From Chlorokybus atmophyticus (taxonomy: Eukaryota; Streptophyta; Chlorokybophyceae; Chlorokybales; Chlorokybaceae), in contig RHPI01000733.1 in the NCBI GenBank assembly GCA_009103225.1, positions 104,434 to 168,433 of the forward strand: a DNA stretch of 64,000 nucleotides, in the 5' to 3' direction. The position numbers and the translations under genes were made by a program. This document shows, one piece after another, positions 1 through 11,784 of this stretch. The stretch's first letter is position 1; every line of letters begins with the position of its first letter. Under the pieces are notes generated by a model. That model was not told where the DNA came from, searched no databases, and saw only the letters and a list, made by a program, of their open reading frames with translations.

Positions 1-2086
1 TCAACAACATCATTGTCATCAGCACCCAGCACGTGGCCGTACTGCGACACCGTCCAGCGCGTGTAGTTCTTCACGGCTGTGCACGAACCCGGCAGAAAAG
101 GGGCCGGAGGCTCACCTGTTGCACACACACACACACACACGCACACACGTACACAGGTTGTGAGTGGTTGCATGGTAGTGTAGTGTGGCATGGTAAACAA
201 GCTGCAGCTTGGGTATAAGCATGTGTCACAATGATGATCTGCAGCACATATATGTGCATGGGTGCGCGTGTGCACGCCTGCGCACATGGATGCGTGCCAA
301 CGCGCATCCCCGTGTGTGTGTGTGTGTGTGCGTGCGTGCACGCGCGCGCGCATGCGAGAGTGTGGACGCAGGTATGTGTACGTGCATGCGCGCGCACATA
401 CATATGTGTGTGCGCGTATGCATGCGCATGCGCGTACACATGCACATGCATGCATACACACGTGCACTCACATAGTTATATGCACATCCCACCCAACCCC
501 ACTCTACCCTACCTGGCGCGCAATTCTCGCACACCCCGTACGGCCTGCACTCCCCGTCCACCGCCTCGTAGTTCTGGCACGTCTCGTCGGGGAGGCCCCT
601 CGACCGCATGTACTCGTACACGCCGAGGGGGTTGCCGCCATGACACGAACCACCACCTCGACAATTGATCAACACCTGTGGTTGTGACCAACATTGGCAC
701 ATACTTAACAACCATTTCTTCTTATACCCAGTTAATGGCTTTGCCAGTATGTCCCCTATTGTCTCAGGGATTGATATGAACGTCCATTTGTGTATATGTA
801 TCTTGTTCAATTGATCGCAAACAATAATCCGGTCTTGGTTGTTCTGATTGTTGTTCTTATAGGATTGTTACGTGATCGGAATAGAACCAATACACATGCA
901 ATTGTGTGTGGGGTGTGTTGGCCCACCTGAGGGCTGAGCACCACGTCGGGCCAAGCGGCCTTGCGGAGTATTTTGATGCGGTCGGATAGCGCGGACGTCG
1001 TGGCCATCGCCCAGCACGAGCCGCTGCATAGCAAGATCACTTGAGCGATCATGACACGTACCATGTGCGACATGTACATGCATCAGAGGTCGGATGCGAC
1101 ACATACGTCGGTATGTGCCATGACGAATGTACGTGCGCGTGTTACCAGTATTGGGGGATGTGCTGGTTGCGCGTTTCGGTGAGGTAGTTGACGCCGCTGA
1201 CGTTGCCCCAAAACCAGTCGCGCGGGAGGGAGTCCTCCGACAGGTACTGCATCGACACATACGACAACGTCACAATGTGTGGGTGCGGGTGCAGGTGCGG
1301 GTGTCTGTGCGCGTATGTGGGTGGGTGTCTGTGCTCACGCGCACAAACAGCGCCTGCATGTGTGTATCACATATGCAATGTCGTGAGTGTGACCCACAAG
1401 AACGTGTGTGCGTGTGGGTGTGGGTGGTATTCTTGCAGGGAGGCGTTGGCAAGAAACACAGTAGTGAGCGGAGGAGGATGCATCTTTGTGTTGAATATAG
1501 TAATGGGGTCAACGGACTGGGGGGCCACTGATTGTCATTGCCTAAACGAGGAATGTGATAACATGAGAATGTAACTATCAGCACGCACAAACAGTTGACA
1601 AGTTGCTTTCGAGATGATTGGTTGTGGAAGTTGAGTGACAATACCATATCAGCGGTATAGCAGGGTGATAATGGACTAAAGCATAACACATAACAGTACA
1701 GTAGCACTATGTTAGAGCCTTCGCAAAAGCACTTAAAAACACATGTGAATTGTACAACAAAGAACGCACGTCTACACCCACACGCCCCTTACCTCATGCG
1801 GCCTCTTTCCCGTGACCAGTTCTCCCTGGCTGAATTCCGCCTCAGCCGGCCTGCACGTCTTCGGCCACGCTGCCTCATCCGACGCCGTCAACGAGGCGGC
1901 GGCTTCGGACCAGGACGAGGCGGCGGAGGACGAGGGGAGCTGGAGGCCAGGGAGATCCCGGCCGCACTGGACTTCAGCAATGAATAGGGAAGCAAGGAGA
2001 AGGAAGAGGGAGAGTAGAAAGGGCCGATAAACAAGCATGCGGGACGACATCTTGCGGCCGTCACCCGCCGCCGCCGCAACAGCCAC
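1..2086 (-). CDS. Cathepsin Z/X-like papain-family cysteine protease (C1A), 3' end off the window
   Basis: Lysosomal or secreted cysteine carboxypeptidase family. Exons on the minus strand: 2086-1793, 1246-1146, 1023-927, 675-513 and 115 to the left edge; every junction is GT-AG and keeps frame. Exon 1 has a hydrophobic signal peptide (core [19 protein letters not shown]). The join [17 protein letters not shown] matches the pro/mature boundary of cathepsin X. The next exons give NQHIPQYCGSCWA, which holds the family's HIP mini-loop and the catalytic Cys of CGSCW, then the Cys-rich [10 protein letters not shown] stretch, and finally [16 protein letters not shown]. The catalytic His and Asn lie beyond the edge. 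Start codon choice is open: in-frame ATGs lie at 2086 and 2050. The short propeptide is usual for cathepsin X. It is divergently paired with the sialidase-like gene at 2532. Confidence 0.9.
116..512. repeat. Alternating purine-pyrimidine intron (cathepsin Z intron 4)
   Basis: This intron is almost wholly (CA)n/(TG)n mixed with CG steps, for example (CA)n near 121-142 and (TG)n near 312-330. The same composition fills introns and spacers through the first 18 kb. Such sequence can adopt Z-DNA; that is inference. Long ORFs rich in His/Thr/Cys across it are artefacts of composition. Confidence 0.8.
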
Positions 2087-2531
2087 GGTGACAGATCCCG
2101 GCGAACTAGCATACGCTCGAAGCTTATCCGTGTCTAAGCCTGCGAACGGACATAAGGATCGCTTTCATGCTGTGGGGGACACGACGCGGCAAGCAAATAA
2201 CGACGATCATGACACCAGCTGTGAATAGAGTACCTTGCAAGTGCCGCCGTTGGATCGAATTGGACGATCGGACGGCAGCCAGGTCCTATCCTTCGCGCGC
2301 GCTTCCGACAAAACAGAGCCTCAATGGAAAAAGGCGCATGCTGCCATGGAAATGTAACACGTAACAAACCCTAAAACACACGCGCGGTTTTCCATTGTCT
2401 CACGTGAGAAAGAGCGCCCCTACTACTTTTCCTGTTATGTGCTGCGCTGCCCCGAAAGCCTGGTCCGGCGTGGCCTGATGACGCCTGGCCTGGCCTGCTG
2501 ACTCTCCAGTCCAGCCTAGTCTGCTCTGGTC
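2087..2531. promoter_or_regulatory. Divergent intergenic region between the cathepsin Z and sialidase-like genes
   Basis: About 445 bp separate two start codons pointing away from each other, so both promoters should lie here. It has no convincing ORF. No clear TATA box is seen. A run of TGGCCTG-like repeats (about 2461-2510) lies just before the plus-strand start. Assignment as a shared promoter is inferred from layout only. Confidence 0.4.
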
Positions 2532-5500
2532 ATGATGTCCTCTGGGGGTGGTTACGACGTGGAGGCTGTGTTGAGGGGTGCGGAGGCCGTCCTGCGGGGC
2601 GTTGGGGGCGGCAGCAAGGGTGTGATGGCTGGAGGGAAGAGAAGGAAAGGGCGGAGTGGGAGGGGACTAGCGCTGGTCATCACGATAGGTATGAGGCGCA
2701 TGGATGGATCGTGTCGTCTCTCTTGTGAGCGTGTGTCCAAAGCTTGATGTTTGATGAGACACACTGCTTGTTGGGTTGTTGGGGTCATGAGGGCTACCAA
2801 CACAACTTCTTCTATCTCACAAATTTTCAAATCAAGTTGCACCAACAGTCTTATGCGTAACATCACTTCCTGATATGCATTTGTAAATAGATTGATCCGA
2901 TTGCAATTAAAGCGCTGCATGGCCAGTAGAAAACTTCGTCGAGTGGTGGCCTAGGCAAGTTGCAACATGCGTTTGTGCTGCATTGCATATTTGCGATGCA
3001 ATATGCAGCCTTGCATGACATATACATGTGTGCACGCACGCAAGCATGCACGCGTGCGTATACACACACTCAGACACACATACTAGGTGTCACCCTTCTC
3101 GTCCTCTTCGCGCCTCTCCACATCGCCTCCACCTTCTTTTCTCACAACAACAACAACACTCGCGACAACCCGGGCGCAGCCGCATCCAACGCCGCCAAAC
3201 ACGACTCAGCCTCAGCTCGGTACTTTACACATGTCACAATTGTCTCTCTCACCCACCCACCAACACACACACACACACCCACCAACACTCCCACCCACAG
3301 CCCCTCCGGCGAGTGTCCCGGCCTCCGTCGCCTGTACCACCTCCGCCACGGCATCCCCAAGCGCGCCGTCCGGTACAGCTGGATCGCGAAGGCGGGGCCG
3401 GGGAGGGGATACATGCACATGGCGATGCTGGAACGGATGGGGAACGGGACGCTGATCGCGGGTAGGAGTGGGGAGGGTGTGGTGAGGTGTGGTGTGGTGT
3501 GTTGAGTTGTGTGGTGATGTGGTGTGTGTAGCTTGGCAGTGGAGTGAGGCGAGAGAGGGGACGCCGAGTCAGAGGCTTGCGTACGCTGTGAGCAGGGATG
3601 GCAGCGAGGGGAAGCGGTGGGGTCCGGCCAGGCAAGACACAGACACAACAACACGGGTCACAACGAAACAGTAAACCAACAATTGTTGTTGTTGTTGTCT
3701 CGTGCAGGGGGCTGCCGTGGGATACGGGCAGCGGGGGTGATAGGGCGCAGTGGAGTCCCGTTTTGCACAGAGACACGCGCGGACGGATATGGCTCTTCTA
3801 CACGTAAGAGAGACAGTGGGGTTTGGGTTGTGGGTTGTGTGTGAATGGTGTGCGTTAGGGAAATGGTGTGTTTGTGTGAACATGTGGTAAGTGCAGGCGT
3901 GTGTGGGGGTGAGGTTGCATATGTGGCTGCATGTGCGCCCGCATGCGCGTCACGCACACGCACTACCCACATGAGCAAGCACACAGACATGCAAGTACAC
4001 CCGCACACATGCGCACGCACGCACACACACGCGCACGCATACACGCCACCCACTCCCGCACCCACCCACCCCCTCCCACAGCGAGTCCAACCAGTGCCAG
4101 TTCACCTCCGGCGACTACCCCCACTGGATGCCCGGCGGCGACATCAAGGCGACTCTCCTCAACCCCAAGACGGGGCAGTGGCGGGCGCCCAGAGTCATAC
4201 TCAGCGAAGAGAGCGAGGGGGTCATACCGAAGGTGGGTGGGTGGGTGGGTGGAGAGTGTTTATCTTTGTGTGGGTCGGTGGGGGTGGGATAGATGTGTGT
4301 GTGTGTGGTGCAGGTGTTGGCGAACAAGTTGATTGTGTTGACGTCGGGGGAGTGGGTGCTGCCGTTCTGGAGGGAAGCGCACGGGGCGGGGACCACATGC
4401 CCGCAGCCGAAAAGCGCGGTGAGTGTTGTTGTTTGCTGTTGTTGTACGGATGTGTTCCGTGTTGTGTGTTAGGTTAAAAGGTGTGGGGGTGGGATGGGGG
4501 CGTACGCGTGTCCGTACGTGCAGGTGTCTGTGTGCGTGTGTGCGTGTGTGCATGTACCTACGCGCATCTGCGCGTGTATTCATGGGGGTGGGTGGATGCA
4601 TGCGCGTAGGGTATGTTCATTCACAAATGAATGTGTTGCGTACTGCTGCTGAGGGCATGCAGGATAGTCCCACTCAAGCAGTTCAGTCAGTACAGTAGTG
4701 TTGGGTTGTGAGTAGACACACACACACACGCACACACACACAGGGTTCCGCTGGCGTCCTCATCTCCCGCGACGCCGGCGAGTCGTGGGACCCCCCTCGT
4801 GGCGCCGTCCAGCTGCCGTACACCTGGCTCATCGAGAATACGGTGGTGGAGTTGCATGGGGGGGTCATCGCCATGTTCTTCAGGACGTACAAGGTGAGTG
4901 TGTGTTGCTGGGTGGGTGGGTGGGTGAGTGGGTGGGTAAGTGTGCACGTACATGCGTATGAACATGTGTGCGTGCGCGTGCGTGTGGGTGTCAGCACTGA
5001 TAGTGCTGACTACTACTGTCGATACTGTTAACACTGCTACTAGTTCTGCTGCCACCACTACAAGCTTGTCTCTCCTTCACTATTCAACTATGACTAGTAG
5101 ATATTACTACCACTGCTACTAACACTAGCAGTAGTCGGTCAAGTGGTATAACTATCACTGATGCTATAACTGATGCTAGTTTCACCATGGTCATAGTGGC
5201 AGTGGTCTGCCACTGTGACCATTTCTGTAGTGTCACTCTTACTAGCAGCAGCGGTAGCACTACTGCTAGTAGTCTAATGCTACTTCAACGACTAATATCA
5301 GTACCGTAGTACTGTAGCAGTTGTCTACTCCTCACTACTCCTGTTGGCTGCAACTCCTTGCCCTCTCCTAACTCCCCTCTCCCCCCCCTCCCCCCCAGGG
5401 CTTCATCTACCAGTCCTTCTCCTCCGACACCGGCCTCACCTGGTCCCCCGCGGAACCGACGTCCTTGGCGAACCCGGACGCCAAGATACACGCGATGCGG

Positions 5501-6388
5501 ATGTCGGAGGGGAGCGTCGCCATGGCGTGAGTCAACAAAACCACGCGCATGTGTGCATGATAAAATGCATCCACACCCACCCACCCACCCACCCACACGT
5601 ACACATGCACAGATGAATGGACACTTGCGCACACGTGTAGGTATGCACATATGCGCGCATGAGCGCACCCACACGTACATGGCCTGCGCACGGGCATGCA
5701 TGTGCACACGCACGTGCATGCCCGCACGCGTAAGTTCAGCAAACAAGCTTCATTGCTCAATTTATACCTCCAGGTGCAGGGTGGTTTGTCAGCAGTGGAA
5801 TGTGACCTTTGTGCTTTGTTAGTGCACCCGGCCTTCATTTACCGTTCCTGTGGACAGTGTTGACACTGTCGGGGCGTACCTGTATGCAGGTTCAACAACC
5901 ATCAGAAGCTGCATTCAACAGCCTGCCCCAAATGCCGCACAGCACTCCAGGTGGGTTGGGGAATAACTCTCGCAAACCAAAACACACAATGCAGCTGATA
6001 CATCAGCCAGGCAATACAGTCGTGCCATTGTTGTTGTTGTTGTTGTTGCTGTGTTGATCATGCTTATCATCTTCGTCATTGTTATCAGGTGGCAGTGAGT
6101 GCTGACGACAGGTTAGACTCATGGCGCACGCTCGCCCACATAGAGGACACCGTAGACCCAGGACTACGCGTACACTACCCCACAATGCTACAGGTAAGAG
6201 AGACGCATTTCCAAACCAACCAATCACACACTCACTCTCTCATGCAGGTCGGTTGTTCCCTCCTGGTTGCCTACTCCCAGTTCTACCACCCCGCCTACGC
6301 CAACGGTTCCGTCGCGCTCGAGCCAGGGATCAGGCTGGCGGTGGTGCCGTTGCAGGCGGGGGGAGGGGGGCACCTATCACGGACTTAA
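2532..6388 (+). CDS. Membrane-anchored BNR-repeat sialidase-like protein (495 aa)
   Basis: Twelve exons keep frame to a TAA stop: 2532-2688, 3087-3219, 3301-3461, 3532-3631, 3708-3803, 4082-4232, 4314-4418, 4744-4893, 5399-5526, 5890-5950, 6089-6193, 6248-6388. The intron after 3631 uses a GC donor (CAG|GCAAGA). Exons 1 and 2 together make a basic N-terminus followed by a hydrophobic segment (about residues 45-70, VITIGVTLLVLFAPLHIAS), a likely type II signal anchor. The rest matches the BNR_2 sialidase-like fold (PF13088 type): two Asp boxes (SRDAGESW near residue 309, SSDTGLTW near 359), GRIWLFYTES, a YPTMLQ segment and a final GIRLAVVPL. True sialidase activity is unproven: I do not see the FRIP motif of classical sialidases. 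The catalytic part would face the Golgi/secretory lumen or outside (inference). Confidence 0.85.
4894..5398 (+). other. Longest intron of the sialidase-like gene
   Basis: This 505-bp intron holds a GGTG-rich 5' part, then a degenerate CTACTG/CTAGTAG triplet-like tract (about 5000-5330), and a run of C before the acceptor (CCCCCCAG). No coding potential is seen. Confidence 0.6.
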
Positions 6389-6795
6389 TGTGTGTGTTGA
6401 AGGAGGGGGCAGGTTGTATCTGAATGGGTGTTGGTGTTTGCTTGGGTGTGCATCCGCGTGTGCGTGCGCATGAGTGTGCGCGTATGGGCATAGAAGCATG
6501 CTTGCACGTGCATCTGGTGTGATGCGCGTGCACACACCTGCCTACCATCTTTAATACCTTACATGAGCAACTTGCATAACAAACTACCAGTTGCAGAGAG
6601 CAGCAGCGTCATTAGCACCAGCACCATCCTCACGACCATAATGACCCTTATTTCCATACCCACCCTCATCCATATCACCACCACCGCCCTCACAGATACA
6701 TTCGTATTTACAATACTTACCAAAGCATACAACAAAAACCCCAGCCTTAGTAACTACTTGACATCCTCCGCCGCATTGACACAAAACACCTATCA
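6389..6795. other. Convergent 3' intergenic region
   Basis: About 400 bp lie between the stop codons of the sialidase-like gene (plus) and the ALF4-like gene (minus). It contains a TG/CA alternating tract near 6430-6540. I see no AATAAA or TGTAA signal that I would trust, and no gene. Confidence 0.5.
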
Positions 6796-9700
6796 TCAGA
6801 ACCCCCTCACGTTGGGGTCCCGCACGATCTCCATCACCCGCACCAACACCTCCTGCGCCGTCCCCACGCTCATCACGACGCCGAAGCTGCCGTGCGCGCA
6901 CTCTCGGGAAACAGCCTCCAACTTGTGTTGCAGAGGGAGGAGCCAGTGCTGGAGGGCGAGATCGAGGGCTGGGGGGTTCCTTAACCTTGAGCGGTCCGTG
7001 CCATCTGTAAGTACAATTGGGATTCGGTTGGGTTGGTTGAGTTGTGGTCATATGGACTACGTATAGCAAACAGATGGCTGTTTTACGACAAGTGGCTTGA
7101 TCAACACCTGCATTAGCATTACATACAAGAGCATTCAGAGTACGGTCGTCAGTTGTGTCCGCGCGCGTGTGCGTGTGCCTGTGAGTACCTGCTGCTTCCC
7201 TCAGCAGGATGAAACGGTAGAAGTTCAATGCCGCAATCACCTGGTGATTGATCCATATCCATAAACATGAACACAAACATCATCACAACAAATAATCAAC
7301 CACAAGCATGTACTTGTAAATGAAACCAGTATTTCCCTCACCTTATCCAAGTCGTCCGGCAAGTCCACATCAACCAACGCGGGCGCCAACAACTTTATCG
7401 ACGTGTCTTCGCCGCCAAAAGCCGAGACGCTTCCACTCAACTACCAGGACACACAACACACATAATGACATCACCACATCAGATGCAACATTGTCACCAA
7501 CACCTTACTTAAAGAAGTCTCATAATCACCACTATCAACTGTACTACATGTTGATGCCAAAGTTACAGTAACTATATGAACATCTTGTCTTATGAAGGTA
7601 AGGCCACACTTACTGGAATTGCACTCCATGCGCGGGCAGTCTCATCCTTTGCGTACTTTATTAAAAGCGCCACCTGATTGGTAAATGTTCTGTGTGTTTG
7701 TGTGCTTTCCACATTGCATGAACATAAAGATGGCCCCAAGCCAGGCGACGTATTCATAGTCACCAGTAACACTACTTACCACAGCAGGGAAAGGGCACAC
7801 TCCGATGAAACATTGCAGTAACTTGAATTTTGACTGCGAGTTCAGCGCGTCCAAAACCTGTGTGTTGACCCACAAACTGTCACAACACAACACAGCATTA
7901 CATATGCATACTCTCTTGCTCACTTGGCAGAAAGCGGCGTGTGCCGCCGCACGTATGGACTGGTCGGGAACTGTTGCCATTATTGACGCCAAATCCTGCA
8001 CATGAAGCACGCTCTGTATCTGTTGTGAGCAACACATGTGGCGTATGGTGACCAGCATGGTGGGTGTGGCGCTTCGTATAGGTATATAGATTTAGCGACA
8101 CAACAGATACGCACACGCATGCCCGATCACATAGACATGTGTTTACACGCACTTGGATACAGATACACGTGTAGACACACACACAGGCACACATGCGCGT
8201 GCGCGCACAACAACAACAACAGCAGCAGCAGCAGCAGCAGCAATAACACTCACCTGCAGCACCCCAACAATGTCTTCAGCCCACTCCCACGCGTCTTTCC
8301 CGCTCCTCTCAGCAGCCGTCGCAACCAGCCTCACGCCGTCACACATCGTCTCATTACTCCCCGACATCAACGTACTCGCAGCACCCAACACTGCTCGCCA
8401 ATCAACTTTTTTGCTGCTGTTGTTGATGTTGTTGTTGATGATGTTGCATAGGATTGCGTATAAGGCTCGGGCGGCTCCCATTCGTAACCGCAGGGTAGCA
8501 GACTCGTTATAGTCATCACCTTCACCATCATCTTCACCATCTTCATTCACACCTTCATCTATTTCGACATTGTTGGGTGTGTGGTCGTGTGGTTGTGAGG
8601 CTTTTGTGTGTATGTTGAGGAGGGTGTCTGCGATATCGCTACCAATGCAGCAGCGCGATATCAGCGCGAGGTCGGGCGTGTTGGCGTGCCAGACCTGAGA
8701 GGTGGTACAGATGCGGTGATGACAACCTTTGTTGTGTGGGATGCGCCAACAGCAATGGTGGTGATGGTAATAACACTACGAAGACATGGTTTACCAGGGA
8801 TTGAAGGGTGAATTTGAGCAGTGAGGTGCGCACCAGCTTGGCATCTTCTTGCTCTGACCACTAAGAGAAAGAAATCAAAGGGAGTCAAGAATATGAGTGT
8901 TGTGGTATGCACACATGCACACATGCGCACACTTGGACACGCACGTGCGCACTCGGACACACTCACGCCAGCACCACATATGCACACACGCGCGCAGGTA
9001 CACGCACATATAGGCGTGTATTCGCACAGACACGCGCACACTAACATCCGCACTCATGCACAAACGTGACCACGCACACGCACGCACACGCGCACATATG
9101 TGCATGTGCGGTTTGGACATCAGCATGCACATATGCGCGCGTGCATACTGACGTCCTTATACACAAGGCCACGCTTAGGCCCCCCAATGCACACACGCAC
9201 ACCCACACGGCACATTTCATCCACGCACCTGCCTTGCAAGTAGACTCTCCACCAATCCCCTCTCCGCATCCTTCAACTTCTCCAACTTGGTGACATCCTC
9301 ATCCTCGATATCACTCAGCACTGCCTCAGCGGCACGATCCACTGCTGATAACGCCTCGGAGATGAACACTGGCGCTCGCCTTGATATCCGCGCGAGCACG
9401 ACGCCGAGAGCGGATATCAGGATGGAGAGGGAGGATGTCGACCGAGTGGGGCCGACTGCCAGAGCCTGTGATGGAGAGGTGGAGTTGATATCGGTGAGAA
9501 AGCGGTAGTTGTACTACATGCGTGTCTGACTGAGGCACATGCATACGTGTGCCAGCTTCAGACGGGTGGCATGTGTGTGTGTGTGTGTGCATGTATATTT
9601 ATTGGTGCAAACGACATTAACTGCTGCGCGCATGTGTGCATGTATCACCCATGCATACGTGCGCACTCGCACGCAAGTCTTTAACACGATACTAACACAA

Positions 9701-10137
9701 TTGACAAAGCTCGATAGATGCGTAGAGCCACTACGGCACGCATACACGCACGCACATGTACATGCACAGTGCGTGCGTGCGTGCGTGCGTGCATGCGTGG
9801 ATACGTGTGTATGCGAGCGTATGTATGCATGTGCATGTGAGTGCGCGCGCGCGCGCGCGCGCACTATCACCTGCATCAGCATGGCATACACCTCCTTCGC
9901 ATTCCCCACCCTGGCCACCCTCGTAACCGCAGTCCCCGCCACATCTGCACGTTGCAACAAAGCCTCTTGTGCTCGCCACGGCAGGCCGGCGAGAGCGTCA
10001 TCATTGAGGGCGTCGGTGAGAGCGGTGATACGGGAGATGTTGGAGGTGGGGTCGGTGAGAACGGCGATGAGAGCGTCGCCGATGTCGCTGCTGTCATTGT
10101 CGGCATCATCTGCTGAGTTGGGGTCGCCTCCCTCCAT
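6796..10137 (-). CDS. ALF4/glomulin-like protein (526 aa)
   Basis: Ten exons on the minus strand keep frame from ATG to TGA: 10137-9871, 9465-9229, 8860-8795, 8694-8254, 7995-7924, 7857-7780, 7673-7614, 7440-7342, 7240-7189, 7004-6796. The C-terminal part carries the signature of plant ABERRANT ROOT FORMATION 4 and animal glomulin: VIAALNFYRFILLREA, then a short linker, then LALQHWLLPLQHKLEAV. The rest is predicted alpha-helical. In plants and animals this family binds the RBX1 subunit of cullin-RING ubiquitin ligases and dampens their activity; the same role here is inference. A hydrophilic insert (8,380-8,560) carries an Asp/Glu-rich stretch and an Asn/Ser run. Assignment rests mainly on the C-terminal motif; the N-terminal half is weakly conserved. 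Confidence 0.7.
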
Positions 10138-11784
10138 GGCCTGACGTGTGTGTACGCCTGCATCATCAACACATCCGCGTGTGTGTGTGCGGGGGGGCAT
10201 GTGTTGCATCGGTCAAGTGTGTTTCTTGCTTGTTCTCACACGTACTCTTCTCTTATGTTTGCATGTGTACATATGCATGATACAGAGATACACTGAATGG
10301 GTGCATTCTATGGCTGAGAGTGGAAGGAACGCAAGTATGGAAGCAGTGTTACAGAAGGAAAGTTGTGAAGTTAATGGCAACAAGCCTTTACACACCAACA
10401 CACCGAGTTTTGCAATGCTACAACTCAGAAACAGCTCCAACAACCGATCACGCCAAAGTATCAGCAGTGCAAAGCACAAAGCACAACAAACACAAACACA
10501 AAGTCTCAAACACGCCCAGTGACTCATTCAAGCATTTACTCGTTCACTCACTCACTCACTCACTTACGGGTCAAAGGCAATAACGCGTCAGCAGCAGACG
10601 CCGCCTCCTCAGCCTCCGTCACTAACAAACAAACTCAACGAATGCTGCTACCGCCGCCGCCGCCGCTGCCGCCGCTAAACTCTTCTCCGCAATGTCAATG
10701 CTGCTGATGGTGATGCCAACATTGGTGCGCATGCAGCTAGCGGCGGCGGCGGCGGCGGCGGTAGCCTTGTCTTTGTCGTTGCCGTTGTCCGTTTCCATGG
10801 TCATTTCCCTCGCTGTGGTTCCGGCTGTGGTGGTTGCTGAAACGGGCATGCACAACGACACAATGCTGGTTGCTGAAGTGAAGATGAATGCGCTGAATGG
10901 GGTTATTGTGTGTATTGTGGCGTGATTTGTTTGCGTACGTACAATGCGGATCAGGGGTGCGCATGCATTGCGAAGAATAACATCACACGCCAACCATCAT
11001 CACTTCATGTTCACCATCGGGCTTTACAACTACTTCACTCTTTTACTGTAATTGTAGCACCACCGCTGTACAAAAGATGCAAGAGGGAATTCGTGTGTGC
11101 ATATGACAATTGAGCTGACTTACTAGGTGTCTCATCAGCATGAGACTTGGTACTGCATGTACCACACGCGCAAAGCATTGTTTGGGAACAGACAGTAAAG
11201 CAGTGAGATGTGTTCTTTGGATTTTAAATCAATCGTTGAACTTTGAGAACATAGAGTGAGACACGGTGATTAGGGTCAAAGTGATTATGCGCATGTGCGT
11301 GCACATGTGCGCATACACGTTGCAGTGTCCAGTTCAATGTGTGCATCACACGCATGTCGCATTGGCGTAAGTAGACAAAACCTGAGCAATCTAATTGTAA
11401 CGACAGCGGCGGTGACAACACCGATACAGAAACACCAGGAGTAAGTTGCACCAACCACTACCATATGCCATAAGTTGTATCCTATGCACATTGCAACTTC
11501 AATGCAGTGTTGCAACAACACACACTGCACATGTTGGCACACTCTTTACCTGAGAGGCACAACCACAGGGTGTAGACAGACATTCACAACAAGCAGAGGC
11601 AGCTCATCTCATCACGTCAAAATTCACTCCACATTGACACAGTTTAAAACCGCACAACCTCTCTGTCTACGCGCGCACACATATCCATTCAGGGCGATAC
11701 TGCATCACCCACCCACCCAACATATATCTACCTATCCCTTGCATAACCCACTTCTACAGACCCATACACCTCCAGCCCCCACAC
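10138..11784. other. Intergenic low-complexity region with Ala-coding triplet runs
   Basis: The stretch 10,540-10,990 has (CCG)n runs near 10,651-10,672 and (CGG)n near 10,739-10,762 that translate as poly-Ala on the minus strand. They could be a 5' exon of the ALF4-like gene, but no in-frame splice to 10137 was found. 10,990-11,784 has no convincing gene. Confidence 0.4.

Noticed and set aside
71-810. His/Thr/Cys/Ala-rich frames on both strands over CA/TG tracts, here and in many other introns
   Set aside because: They arise from alternating repeats inside introns whose borders are fixed by the flanking conserved exons.
6796-10137. eIF3 subunit M as identity of the helical minus-strand gene
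   Set aside because: The PCI-domain landmarks of eIF3m are absent, while the C-terminal NFYRFILLRE and HWLLPL blocks fit ALF4/glomulin.
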